Shown: positions 12,042 to 23,707 of the stretch, one piece after another | Position numbering within the stretch: the first letter of the stretch is position 1 | How the letters are laid out: the number at the start of each line of letters is the position of its first letter | Assembly (NCBI GenBank): GCA_026120185.1 | Contig: JANUWF010001783.1 | Span: 7,593,001-7,657,000 of the forward strand | Origin: Voacanga thouarsii | Lineage: Eukaryota > Streptophyta > Magnoliopsida > Gentianales > Apocynaceae | Length of the DNA stretch: 64,000 nt | Reading direction: 5' to 3' | The notes under the pieces: model-generated | Told to the model about the DNA's origin: nothing | Seen by the model: the letters and a program-made list of their open reading frames with translations, nothing else | Databases searched by the model: none | Translations under genes and position numbers: made by a program

Positions 12042-12050
12042 GATTGTAGG
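12042..12050. repeat. MULE target-site duplication, right copy
   Basis: GATTGTAGG, matching GGTTGTAGG at 1396-1404 at eight of nine positions, immediately outside the right inverted repeat. Confidence 0.85.
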
Positions 12051-12140
12051 AGGGTAATGATTCCTTACCGACGAAGTAGCATGAAATTCATCAGCCAATG
12101 TCAAGCTGTGAAGCACAATCTGTTCAGCCAAAGAGGAAAG
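12051..12140 (-). pseudogene. LINE RNase H domain, segment upstream of the MULE insertion
   Basis: The minus-strand frame reads AEQIVLHSLTLADEFHA, resembling the A..I...A..L.EEF connector that precedes the RNase H domain in plant LINEs. It then reaches the target duplication. The frame is in register with the fragment at 1166-1396. This places the RNase H remnant about 650 bp upstream of the L15 start codon, in its 5' flank. Confidence 0.55.
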
Positions 12141-12793
12141 ATGCGTAAAAATATACCTATTTCTTTACTTAATTTGAATCTTTCAGTTTGTTTATCAAAA
12201 TAATTCTTGTAAAATTTACACTCACTTATTACATAAATATTACATATTAGATAAATTTTATATGACAATAATTTATGGTTAAAAATTTGATTTGAAAGTC
12301 TTTCTTATATTTTTGTAAAACTAAGATGGATAGACAAAGAATTCTTTAAAGAAAAGAAAACTTATATTCCTTCTAACAATGTCATCTTGGACTGGAAATG
12401 AATTCGTAATAACAGAAGTTAATATATGTTCTTCAAAATTTTTTAAGATTTATTGCCATTAAAAATTCGCTAAAAAATTAAAAGGGAAATTACGTTAAAA
12501 TGACCAAATTCTGGGTAAATAATCCTGCCTGTGTCCACAGTTCCCCTACCCTCGTTTGCACCCTTCAACAGCACCTCCCTTCAATTTCTCCCGTAAATGG
12601 CCGCTGGCATTGTCTGAGGCGATCGCCGGTACCGTTTTTCTCTCTCTGGTTTCAAGGAATATGGGGTTTTGATATAAGTAATCTTTTTCTCCATTGCCTC
12701 CCTTTCTCTTCAGCTCTCTTAAACCCCGATCAAATTCTACATCTCCAAGCTGCAGAATTGGACACCGGAAGTTCTGAAAATTCATCGAGGAAA
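12141..12793. other. 5' flank of the L15 gene
   Basis: AT-rich to about 12490, then less so. The frame of L15 stays open upstream to 12500, but the upstream residues show no ribosomal or targeting character. The region 12650-12793 is probably promoter or 5' leader. No certain TATA box was identified. Confidence 0.4.
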
Positions 12794-15700
12794 ATGCTAA
12801 GAAGGAGACTAGCTGCGTTATTATCAACATCAATAAGCAATGCGGCATCAATTACCCGGCAACCCATTTCAAGAATTCTCCCTCAACAACTCCCTTTTGT
12901 GCAGTTACTACACTGCGCGAACCCTGCAGAAAATAGTTGTTATAGTTCTTCCTACTTTCACCAAAATATTAGTATGAGGAGGGGTTTTAGTACTCTTTTG
13001 GCTCTGAATGATCTGAGAGACAATCAAGGATCCAGGAAGCAGAAGACCCGGAAAGGTAGAGGTATTGGGTCGGGTAAAGGTAAGACTGCTGGTAGGGGCC
13101 ATAAGGGGCAAAAGGCTAGAGGCACCTATAAGTTTGGTTTTGAAGGTGGCCAAACCCCACTTCGCCGCCGCCTCCCTAAACGTGGCTTTAAGAACCCCTT
13201 CAGCCTCACATTTCAGGTACCGGAAATGCATGTGCAGAAATTGTTTCCTTTCTGTTTTGCTTGCATTTGGTCATCAATGTTACGTATGTTTTTTCTGGTA
13301 AATTAGCTATTTTGTTTTTGTATGTTGCCCTATTATGTATTGAGCATGAAGAGAATGTATGTTTATCTTGGTTTGGAAATGACGTACTAGTAAGTCAGGT
13401 CTTTAGATGCACTTTAAGTTAGAAAATTGGCATGGAAATTATTCTACCCTTTTCTCAAAAGGATTGCTATAAGAAAGTTGCAATTTTGTTCTCGATGATG
13501 GTGGAATCTAAACTAGTTCAGTAGATTGAATTGGAAATTTTACTGAGCAGTAACAGAGCCCCCAAATCTCTCATTTTTTCTTGTAGAGGGTTGCTTAAAA
13601 GTTTTTAATGTGCTGGAATCCCATCATTATATATCTTCAAAAATGTCAAAACATAGAGGAAAAAAAAATGCTGTATATGCTATACCAATTGAAAAATATA
13701 TCGACTTAGCAAAGAATGAAGTAAAGGAAACATATGCTTTGTTAAGCTGTGGTTAGAGATGAGGGAAAGGAAGCTGGCTTGTTGAGATTTGGGGTGGAGG
13801 GAGTCGGTGAAGTGTGGAGAATCAATAATGATTTGAATCCTGACATAATGATTAGCATTGTTCTGTGATTGATTCTACTTGGGGGATACGGACTGTATGA
13901 TCTTTGTCATTGAAGTCCCAATTTCATTGATAAGTGAAGCTAACTTTTATGCCGAATAATATATTGGCTATGGCATCACTGGATAGAGAAGGAAAATATT
14001 TGATATTGAATCAGCTCAACATGGCATACAGGCTAATATAGTTTCTTCATCTCCAACCTAATGACATTTGGGTTTCAGAGCCAATTACTAATTTTGGATT
14101 GTGCTATTGATGAATTCAAATTGATACCATTTTTACGTAGTTTTTAATTTCTGTTCTTGGTCCCAAATATTGAGGTCCCACATGGGTACTCATGTTGTAT
14201 GATATTATTGTGGCTTCTCCTCTGAGGATACTCTTGGTGTAGGTCTTACAGTGATTGGTTTGTTGTTTAGTTTTTTGTTTTTTCATTTATTTTTATGTTA
14301 GTATGGCTTCCTTAGCCATTCTCATGTTTGCATGACTTAGTAAAGTAACAACAATGAAGAATATAAATGAAGAGAATACATGAAACTTGTGGCAGTGAAG
14401 CTTGTTTGTCTGTTTTGTTAGCATATGGCTGGTGTAGCAATTGCACAAATCTTCTGTGCTAGTCAACTGGAAAATTGAATAACATACAATTTTTGCTTGA
14501 AGGAAATGACAGAGAATTAAATAAATTAGGATAAAAGGATAAAAATGATAAAGAAAAGTGAGGGAGGGGATCCTGTGTCTTCAGTTCATTTGTGAAGCCC
14601 TTTAAAGAAAGACAATAAGGATTTAACGTGAGGAAATTATGTAGCATGTTTCTTTATTGGAGTAATTGAGATTAATTTGATTGAAAGAAATCCTAACAAC
14701 TTCCTTTTCTTTGTCATCCTTGGGCCTTTAAGAGAGACAATAACATTCAGTTGATCCTGGTTTTTTTCTTGTATGATATGATTCTATATGATATATTAAT
14801 TGCAAAGTAATGTAAACATACTTGTGGCAGTTTTATATAATGTTAAAGGAAACTAGATAGTTACCAATTGATTATGTGGATACTTGGGAGAATAAGAACA
14901 GTGGTCTGCTAGTACATATATGTACTTGTATTGGCTTTTAAATGACCCACTAGGCCAATGCACAAGTACACAGATTTACATGCATGGCAGCTCTTAGGAA
15001 CACTATATTCTGCGTTGTAGATCTATTCCAAAGGAGAGAACTGAGAGACAAAATGAAAGGTGGTTAGAAAAATTATGCTCAAGCGAAAGGCACTTGTCAA
15101 AGGTCATATCATGTATAGGATTGGGTGGTGAAGCAAGAACGTAGTCACCCTGTGTCTTTTTTGTGGACTTGAAAGTATTTGTTATTGGTTTTGGATGATG
15201 TTTTACCTGCAATGTCAGTTAAAAGGATGCAAATTATTTACATTTCTTCTTTTATCTGAAAACAGAAAATGGCTATTTAAATTGATAAATTTTACATACA
15301 TGGCCTGATATCTTTCTTTTGGATTTCAATATGTGACTTTGCACTGGCTCCATGCAAGCATAGAAGCTGATTTGTGGATTATTTCATTCTTTGTATTGAG
15401 GACTATGAGTAGATATTTTACTGTTCTTTTTCATCTTCTCTTATAAATTTTGTATTTGGGGCAGCCAGTTGGCTTAGGAAAGATTGCAAAGCTAATCAAT
15501 GCTGGGAAGATTGACTCCTCTGAGTTGATCACAATGAAAATTCTCAAGGTTAGAATGAGCTTTTGCCATTAGGTCCCATATGTCTTTTTCTTGACTTTTT
15601 ATCTGTTCCAACTTTATTTGATACTATAGTTTATTGTTGCAGGATGCTGGAGCAATAGGGAAGCAGATAAGAGATGGAGTTAGATTGATGGGACGTGGTT

Positions 15701-16348
15701 CTGAACATATTCAATGGCCCCTCCATTTTGAGGTATTTTGTAGACCTAGTTAATGTTGGCAATTGGGATAAGACTTGAGATAAGATCCTTCATGCTAGTA
15801 TTTCTTTTTGCTGAAACTACCTTTCTGCAATAATTGGTAACCGCACATGCTGAAGGCTGGTTTTTTTAACTTCAACTCGATGATAAGGACCAACTTTGTC
15901 ATGCAATTTTTTGACTTCAACCCTTGGGGTTTGTGATAACTCAGTTTGTTTGATTCATTTCTCTCTCCCCCATCACTCTATGTCTTCTATTTACTCATTG
16001 TATTTATATTTTACATGTATTACAACCTTCAAATTATCAATTTCCTTGGTGTTATTCAGAATGTTAAGAAAATAACAATTACAGGTCTCGAGGATGACTG
16101 TCCGGGCAAAAGAAGCTGTTGAAGCTGCAGGTGGATCTGTAAGGAGAGTGTATTACAACAAATTGGGCTTGAGGGCTCTACTCAAACCTGAGTGGTTTGA
16201 GAAGAAGGGCCGATTGCTTCCTAAAGCAGCAAGGCCTCCACCAAAACAGAGAGACAAAGTAGATAGCATTGGACGTCTGCCTGCCCCAACCAAACCGATT
16301 CCCTTTACACCTGAAGAAAAAGAGGCAATGTCTGCTTCTCCTGCCTAA
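12794..16348 (+). CDS. Mitochondrial large-subunit ribosomal protein L15 (uL15m), nuclear gene
   Basis: Structural protein of the mitochondrial ribosome large subunit, imported from the cytosol. Exons: 12794-13216, 15465-15548, 15643-15732 and 16085-16348. All introns are GT-AG and phase 0, giving 286 residues, close to plant L15m proteins. The N-terminus ([16 protein letters not shown]) is Arg/Ser-rich and lacks acidic residues, as in a mitochondrial presequence. The L15 signature lies at residues 88-113 ([20 protein letters not shown]), then [18 protein letters not shown]. Exons 2 and 3 encode [16 protein letters not shown] and the L15 core; exon 4 has [28 protein letters not shown]. The start at 12794 is chosen because the presequence begins there. 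The frame is intact. A broken copy of intron 3 to 3' UTR lies 47 kb downstream. Confidence 0.95.
13217..15464 (+). other. Large intron 1 of the L15 gene
   Basis: 2.25 kb of AT-rich sequence with GT-AG ends. I see no transposon ends, coding remnant or RNA gene inside it. Confidence 0.8.
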
Positions 16349-16834
16349 TTCTTCCCTGCTGTCTTGGTAATTTCTTTTTCCTCTCCAAATTTTGGTGTGT
16401 GTTTAGATCACAGAATGCTGCCAACTAATATAATTAGGCTTGCTGTATTAGAGGAATTTCAAATCCTTTTCCGTCTTAATTTGGAGGTGTTTCCGTTGGC
16501 AGATCAGTTTTCTTGAGTGATTATATGGGAAAACTTCTCTCAACTGTTAAAATTCTAGTTTCTGGTACAAGAGAGGATGTGATTCCGACCCCTTCTCAAT
16601 AAGTTTGATAAATGTTGGTTTCTATCAATGAAATAGTCGGGAGAGTAGATAGTGGACATAAAAGGAGATGTAGAATGAGAACTGTGACCGTATGATTTCT
16701 TTTGAATGAATTTCTATCATCCTTAAGTTTGGACACTTAGTTGTGCACTATTGCAAAATTTTTAGATTTAACGTTAAAGGGACCTCTGTATTACAACTAG
16801 ATTGGAAGGTCTATTAGTTATGATTTATTTCAAG

Positions 16835-16866
<32 letters not shown>

Positions 16867-17420
16867 TAAATTTTAAAATCTCTAGTAATTCCTAAACAGA
16901 AGTCAAATTTGATCCCGAGTAGGATTTGGAAGGAATACAGGACTCTCACTTTGCTAATTCTGGCACTAAACCACGTTTATTAATAAGAATTCCTATAGGT
17001 TTTCCTGGCAACAGGAAAAAATAAAACAAAAAGCTATCCATCCTTGGGGACAAAGCATAATGACACGGGAATTTAAATAACAAAAAAATAAAAAACGAAA
17101 AATCCACTTGAAGAATTTCTTGATTCATCAAAGTGTTGGTGTGAAAAGAAGATCAAATGATACATCAAAAAAATTCAACAAGCAAGTCAATATTTGCAGA
17201 TAATTTCTGAAGAGAAGGAAAGTAAAAATGAAAAGATGATAAAAAGAATTGAAATTAAAGAAAAAAGAAAAAAGAAAAGATGATAAGAAGCATTGAAATT
17301 ATGTCATTTATTTTCTATTGCCGAATATAGTAGCAGCTAGTTTAAGCCCTAACCCCACAAACAAACCCACATTAAAATTAAAAAAAAAAAAAGGAAAGAA
17401 AGAGGGTAACTACTGATTAT
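16349..17420. other. L15 3' UTR and intergenic spacer
   Basis: The first few hundred bases after the stop probably form the 3' UTR; their beginning is copied at 63688-63714. An (AT)n tract lies at about 16840-16866. The rest is AT-rich spacer with no supported gene. Confidence 0.5.
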
Positions 17421-17469
17421 TCCTTTGATACACCCATTAGTAGGTGATATAGCACGAACAACCTTCTTT

Positions 17470-17571
17470 CTAGCCCTTGAGGCAAAACTCTTTGACAAAA
17501 ATCTTCAAGAAAAGAGGACCTCCCATCAAGGACACCACAAATTTGAAGAAATTGCTGATCATGAAGGCCAT
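17470..17571 (-). CDS. Microprotein gene copy 1 (33 residues, hydrophobic)
   Basis: I do not recognise this family. The minus-strand frame encodes 33 residues, starting MAFMISNFFKFVVSL and ending KIFVKEFCLKG before TAG. It is rich in Phe, Leu and Val with scattered Lys, so it could be a short membrane-associated or amphipathic helix. A TATA box (TATATAAA) lies about 118 bp upstream, leaving room for a roughly 90-nt leader. Three related copies occur at 30.2, 30.5 and 31.5 kb, all on the minus strand. Against copy 4, seven codons differ silently, two differ by replacement, and there is one in-frame 6-nt indel. That favours a translated gene under constraint over an accidental frame. Confidence 0.6.
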   Translation of the reverse strand: MAFMISNFFKFVVSLMGGPLFLKIFVKEFCLKG

Positions 17572-17688
17572 GCTTCTTCTACTGCTTTCTTCTTTCCTCC
17601 CTCTAATTGTATTCTCTTGTATAAAAGCAGGGTCTTCAATACGAGAAAATGAGTTCTATTGGGCACATTATCACCTAATTTTGGAGGG

Positions 17689-17696
17689 TTTATATA
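17689..17696 (-). promoter_or_regulatory. TATA box of microprotein copy 1
   Basis: TATATAAA on the minus strand in the context TCTATATAAACCCTCC. The same box and context (TATATAAACC) occur at the matching place in copies 3 (30613-30620) and 4 (31659-31666). Homology between copies 1 and 3 continues about 270 bp further upstream, to about 17970. Confidence 0.6.
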
Positions 17697-18217
17697 GAAT
17701 TCAAGGCTTCTAAGAAAAAAAAAATCACGAAATTATTGCAAAAGGTTTTACTACTGTCCTGTCCAAATGCATAAAAACATATTCTACTTATCAAGCATTT
17801 TTTTTTTTTGTTTTGGGGTCTAATTAATGTGAAGTGAGAACCACACCTCACCATGCATTGATTTTGGATATTCCTCATTCATTCATTGCAAGATTTTCGG
17901 AGTTTTGCCGTCGATGGAAATTTGGAAAAAGATCATGGATATAGTTTCAAGTTTCCCATTGAAGCACAATTATTCCTGGTGTTTGGAGACTGATTCTAAT
18001 TGGTTTGGTAACGCAGCTGTAATTTCTTGCTTATTTCTCTTGACTGCATAAAATGAACCCGGTGGTTAGTCTAAGTTTTTGTTAAAAATACGATGGATTT
18101 GGGTTAATAAGGTTACCTTAGGAGGAGATTGGTATTAAATGCAATGAATATGTATAATGAGATAATATTTCATGTATCAATAATAAATTTTAATGTATTG
18201 ATTATTGTTACAATAGG

Positions 18218-20304
18218 TGTAAAACCCCAGCCCAATTAGTGGGTGAGCAATGTTAGGTTATTTTAGTTACCTAATTAATGTAGTCAATTGAGGTTTGTAT
18301 AAATTTGTGGGGATCATTTTAAATTGTGAATTAAAGTGGAGGGTTTAGTAGCAAATTTTAATATCTTATACTTTCCAACAACTTTAGTTATTCACTCTCG
18401 CGTTTAAAACATCAGGAGGCGGAGACACAAGTTCCAGGAGAACAGAAAGGGAAGAAATAATTAGGGTTATCACCGCAGGGTACTATTGAAGGTAATTAAT
18501 CATCTCTCCTCCTATCGCGCTTGTAGTAGCCCAATTAATTGATTATCGAGTATTTATTGAGATTTTATATATGCTTAAGATTGGTGATACTCTCGGAATT
18601 GATTGGAGTTTTGCTATTATATTAGGAATTGACGGTGAAAAAGGCCTAGGAAGTGAATATTGTAGTTAAGGCATTGTTTGATTGTTTGAATTGGTTTCGG
18701 GTAAGTGGAAATGATCCTTCTTCTATATTTTCTTTCAAAAAAAAAAATATTCTTTTTGTTTCGTGACTTCGACCTGGCCGCAAGGTCACTATTGAAGCAC
18801 TTTGTCTTCAGTTTCGTGGCTTCTGGATGGTGGGATTTGGTTTATAAAAAAAAAAAAGAAAAGAATTTGACAGCCTTTGTTCGGGTCATTCAAGAGGTAG
18901 GAAAAAAAAAAAATTGGTTGAGTTGTAAAGTGGTTTTCTGACTTCCATCTTGTTAAGATGTAAGGAAAAAGAGTGTATGCAATGCAGTTTCGTGCAATTG
19001 ATTGTGTTTGGGGTATGGACATTAAAAAAAAAAAAAAAGAAAATCTTGGTGTCTGCAACTTCTGTTTGTTGCAGACATTGTTGACTTGTTCTTCAATGAA
19101 GGTTTGTTGGAGCATTTATGATGTTGGCTAATAAAAAAAAAAAAAAAAGTTTCTGTAAGTTCCATCGCGGCTAACGTTTTTGGGACCGATTTGGTGTCCT
19201 CCATAAAAAAAAAAAAAAGAAAAAAATCAGCAAGCATCTTTTTGAAAATAATTCTTTTCAAAAGTTTTTTTTTTTAATATTACTTAAACTTGTGAAACAA
19301 GTTATTTTAGAGTTTTGTCATTGGTTTCAGCTTATTATAAAAAAGTAATAATAATACTGGGTTTGGACTAATCTTAGATTTTCTAGTTAAATGTATGGAT
19401 GAACTATGGCTTTAGTATTAGAATAAATTGTTCATTAGATATTGGGACAAGTTAGTGTATTGGCTATGGAAGGAATATGTTCCACTTCGAATGATGAACC
19501 TACTGCCATGGGCAAAAAACCAACAAAATGATTGTGAAAATGGCCCTCTAGCAGGATTACTTGTTAGAACTGAATTTAGTGATGATCCATGATCTGTACA
19601 TTTACTTATCCCAATGTACTAGTGAAATTAAATGTGCATTGCAAATACATATTACTTTGATACTATTGCTCTAAAGTCCTCTTGTGTTTTTGATCGTTTG
19701 TTTCCTCCCTCTATCTTTAAACCATTTGACTATTGTGTTGGGTTCACTATTGTTAAATTATTTTGTTTACAAGCGAAACTTAAATATTTTATTTTCAAAC
19801 TTGGTAAGTGAAAGTTTTCATACGTTTTGAAAAAGGACATGTGTGAAACTCCATACTCAAATACCAGAGGATGTGAAATTCTTACTTTCTGAGTTTTGTA
19901 CTCACTCTTTTAACTCAACATTTTCAGATATTAATGATGAGTTCGAGTTTGATGAGGACGATGGATGGGAGTAACATGAGATGGCTAGTGCAAGGATTCT
20001 AATGGACATTCTACTTTAGATAGTCCCTTTTTCAATTTGAAGTTTTTTTTTAAAAGTTAAATATGTTGAGATGAATTCCTGTATTTGGGTTAGACTATTA
20101 CCATTATTAACTTCATCTCTGACTTGTGGATTATTGTTATTGGGGTTTTTGGATTTTGTATTATTGGATAGTAGGATCATAACTATTTTTCTTAATGATT
20201 TAATCTATACAATATTAAGGTTTCGTATTTTTTGAGGAAAACCTTAGAGGATGTGACTATGTTGTGTCTCAGAGACGTATGCGACTCAAATTCGGGGCGT
20301 GACA
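18218..20304. mobile_element. Solo LTR of a Ty3-type retrotransposon
   Basis: Begins TGTAAAACCCC and ends TTCGGGGCGTGACA, a start and end typical of plant Ty3 (Del/Tekay-like) LTRs. It is flanked by a perfect 5-bp duplication ATAGG at 18213-18217 and 20305-20309. There is no internal domain, primer site or second LTR, so it is the product of LTR recombination. Orientation reads + by the TGTAAAACCCC start. Six A-tracts of 11-16 bp lie at 18737-19218. Confidence 0.9.
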
Positions 20305-20529
20305 ATAGGGCCCGACTTGGTACATTAAAAAAAAGTTATTATAATATATTAGAAATTATCATTAGTACACTAAATATTAAACCTCTTTGTAAGGTTTGAC
20401 ATTAACCATAATAATCTAAATCAATAAGTTTTTATCTTATAAAAGGTATTTGTTACATTACATACATTTATGAGAAAATAATTTTTGTATGGATGGTAAA
20501 TAATCTTTTTATTTATGATGTCACCATTC

Positions 20530-21006
20530 AAATGTATGATGTTATCGTAAGGAACAATTTCTATAAGGGTTGGAGTCAACCTAGCATAAGTCCCTGAAAA
20601 CCACAACTTCTATGTACAACAACAAATGCAGACCTCATGTTTGTATAAACATTTGGCTCTCCCTGAGAAGCTGACACGGTTCTTATTACAAGATCAAAAG
20701 GATTTGATCCAAAAGTTGCTGCAGAACCTGCTAATGCCCCCACTAATATACGAAAGACATGGACTTAAATGAATATGATCTTCTGAACTTGAAGAACAAG
20801 TAAAAAATAGAGAGTAATGCAGGGACATTTCCTCTCCAGAAACCCAGTGAACCTTCTTCTCTAATGACACAAACATTCTTAGTGGCTTGCAATTATCGAA
20901 TATTAATTATGTCAAGTGGCCATGTTACTGTCCTGGATATAGCACCTGGAATTGGCCCGATGGTGGCATCAATCAATGCCCTCTTCAACTCCCCCGGCTC
21001 TTCCAT
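20530..21006 (-). pseudogene. Intronless decayed copy of a mitochondrial thiamine diphosphate carrier gene
   Basis: The minus-strand frames match the mitochondrial carrier family subgroup that imports thiamine diphosphate. [20 protein letters not shown] and [12 protein letters not shown] lie at the N-terminus (21006-20905). Then come REEGSLGFWRGNVPALL in another frame, SEDHIHLSP, and [17 protein letters not shown] followed by ASQGEPNVY and NMRSAF. The copy ends in [11 protein letters not shown] near 20545. At least two frameshifts and an internal deletion after the first helix (DIINIR to LQATKN) are present, and there are no introns. A retrocopy fits best. No clear poly(A) tail or target duplication was found. 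Family identity is from motif memory. Confidence 0.8.
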
Positions 21007-21009
21007 TCC

Positions 21010-22430
21010 CGCTAAAGACTAAAACAGCCTGTACAACAAGTTCATGCAACTAAAGGGTTTACTATAATAGCCTGGGCCTCCCCAACATTTTTGAAACTCC
21101 AGTGTGTGTGTATATATATCACCTTAAATGTCAAAGTTTGCTCCTTCGACATATTTGTTTTAAAACAAATAGTATACTATATTAATGTTTTATTATTTGG
21201 CACACTTGCGCATTCCATTTCCACTATGTTTACGGTGTTTGTCAGTGTATAATATGTTTAAATTTTATATTTACATATTTAGTTATTCTTGTTTGAAGTT
21301 TAGATTAGGAAAGTTCTTAACGTTAAACAATATTTCAAAAATTTACATATTTTTAAGGTTTAAACTCGAATTTTGAATCTTGTTACTATTGAAAGGTAGA
21401 GTTCTATCACTAGATTTGTATTTTTCGATACTTGCACGAGTCTAAGCAAATTGTAGAATATCATGACTATTGATGTGTTTTGTTATGTTAAAAACAAAAA
21501 TTTAAGTGTAAGGCTAGCTTTAGCATGGTGGTTTATGTGTTTTAATTTCTCTTGAGCTTTCAAGGTTAATGCAAAATGTATGATTATTGAAGTACTTGAT
21601 TGAAAAGCATAATATTAGTTGCAAAATAAAGTTGAAAAAAGTATGAATGAGTCTATTAAAATAATAATTAATTAAACAGCCCTACCTATTTAAAAGTTTT
21701 TTTGTACTTTATAATTCTGAACTATTGCGTTAGCTATTTTAATCAATTTGTTCAGAGAGATGCCAGGCGAGAGTTTAGTGGTCAAACGAACTTTAACATA
21801 AATTGTTTGAGTAATTAAAACGCCCATCATTTAAATATATAATGTCTCATTGGTTTTGTTTAATATATTTTCATTTACTTGTTATAATTTTTGTAAGCTA
21901 CAAACTGTCGCCTGAAGACCAAGGCTCGGTTCTGCATGCAATTAAGGCAGAGCATTCACAAGTTCGTGAGGATTAAAAGAGCCAAACTCACTCTTACAAC
22001 GTTTAGTTTCACAAGGAAAGTACCGCAAGTTCAGTATGAAAACAAAAAGTTAGATGCATGCACTAACATGACATAAATTTTTCAATCAAGGCAATGCTTC
22101 ATTCATCAGTACGGGGTATGTTCAGATTATTAAAATAAAAAAAAATAAATGGTGACTTGGAGGATGGAATTAGGAGCACGAGTGGCATCTATCCTTATAA
22201 AATTTTCTAAAATTTTGTATTTATTTTTTTAAAAAAATTCTTTTAAATTTTACTTTTTATTTTTAAAAATATTTTCTAAAAATATATCATACTATTCTTT
22301 AATATATCGTTTCACATAACTTGTCTCTCTAACCTTAAATTGTTAATTTCATCCCTCATTTCTTTAGTTAAGTTGAATATATTTAAAAAAAAATAAAAAT
22401 CAAGAATCAATATCTCAAGAATCTGTGGCA
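21010..22430. other. AT-rich intergenic spacer
   Basis: No coding homology, transposon ends or RNA gene could be supported. Short homopolymers occur around 22140 and 22230. Confidence 0.5.
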
Positions 22431-22627
22431 TGTGCACGTTTTGTGGGTCATGTGTGCCATAATAAGAGAGCATGAACATAAACACGAACGAAGACGTAAA
22501 AATAGAAGAGAGAGAGAGGAAAAAAAAAAAAAAAGCAGAAGAGTCAAGAGGGCTATCTTCTGGAGGAGATGTGTATGCTGAATTTGTTCCCCTGGACTCT
22601 GCCGCGTTTGTTTCCTTATCTGTTTAC

Positions 22628-22728
22628 AGGCTTTTGATGTTTGCTTTGCCGAAGTATATGGACGTCCTTGTATAGGTGCAAGGCAATGCAAAGCAGCTTC
22701 AAGACTTCAATTTCTTGCTGATTTTGGT
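22628..22728 (+). other. Possible orphan exon
   Basis: After CAG at 22628 a frame reads AFDVCFAEVYGRPCIG and ends in LQFLADFG before a GT donor-like GTATGT. The composition is more coding-like than the surroundings. The upstream sequence contains a GA-rich leader-like tract (22490-22540). I recognise no family, and no matching exons were found nearby. It may be a remnant or chance. Confidence 0.2.
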
Positions 22729-22959
22729 ATGTAATGGCTGTAAACTTCCCATTCAGTAAGAAATTGACTATTTTAATTTAGGAGTTATAAATCGTTTATT
22801 GTAGAGGACATGAGATGTAATTGTTGGTTTTTGTCAATAAAGGGAGGAGGCAAGAAAAATGGAAATATGTGGAAAAGCACCCATTCTTGTAGTGGAGTGT
22901 TTTCTTTTGCTTGAATTTCTACTAACCTTCTGTTTAAGAAACCTGATTGTGTACTGTAT

Positions 22960-23695
22960 TTTGATATTTTACATTAATAAATACTTTAATTTTATATTTT
23001 ATTCTTTGATAGAAGAGTAGAAGTTAGAAGCAGAATCTATATATATAGAGATAGAATAGAAACTTGAAATTGGGAGATAAGTTATACTAAGGAAATGATA
23101 TTATAATTTCTAAAAAATTATTGGAGAGAGTGAAATATAAAATTTTCAAATATTTTTTAAATTTTAAAATAATATATAAAAATTTTGAAAATCCGTCCAT
23201 ATATATAATTATCCAAAAGTTAAAAACAGAAAACATAATGGATCTTAATGGATGTGGTATGGTCTAGACTCCTGTCAATATTTTCTTTGGAAGAATTTCA
23301 TTTTGTCTCTGTATATTTTGACCAAATTCCTTTCGAAAAAAGGGGAAAAAATTGTCGCCCATAAAGAGGTAAAGCAATATGATTTCCAAAAAAAAAAAAA
23401 AAAAAAAGGAAAGAAAGAAATAAAACAATATAGCATATGACGGGATAATAATTAAAAAAAGATGCTTCATAGAATTTCTTGATTCTCATCCCCTCCTGCC
23501 AAAAAAAAGGAACAATTTCTTGATTTTAAAGTCATAGTATTGGCATAGACAAAGTCTTCAATAAACCAACCAATAGTTCTTCTTTTGAAAACGGAGAAAT
23601 TTATTAGTTAAGCTCCGTTACAATCGCAAAATAAATGTTATGTGAGACATGGTATCTCATTATAAAGAAATTGAAAATGATTAATTAGTTGCAAG
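22960..23695. other. AT-rich spacer
   Basis: No supported gene; a poly(A) run lies at 23388-23407 and short AT microsatellites occur. Confidence 0.45.
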
Positions 23696-23707
23696 CAAAT
23701 ATTTATG

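Noticed and set aside
12500..12793. Upstream in-frame Met giving a longer L15 protein
   Set aside because: The added residues lack conservation-like features and would bury the Arg-rich mitochondrial presequence that starts at 12794.
18705..19261. Open frames with poly-Lys or poly-Phe in the solo LTR
   Set aside because: They result from the A-tracts of the LTR.
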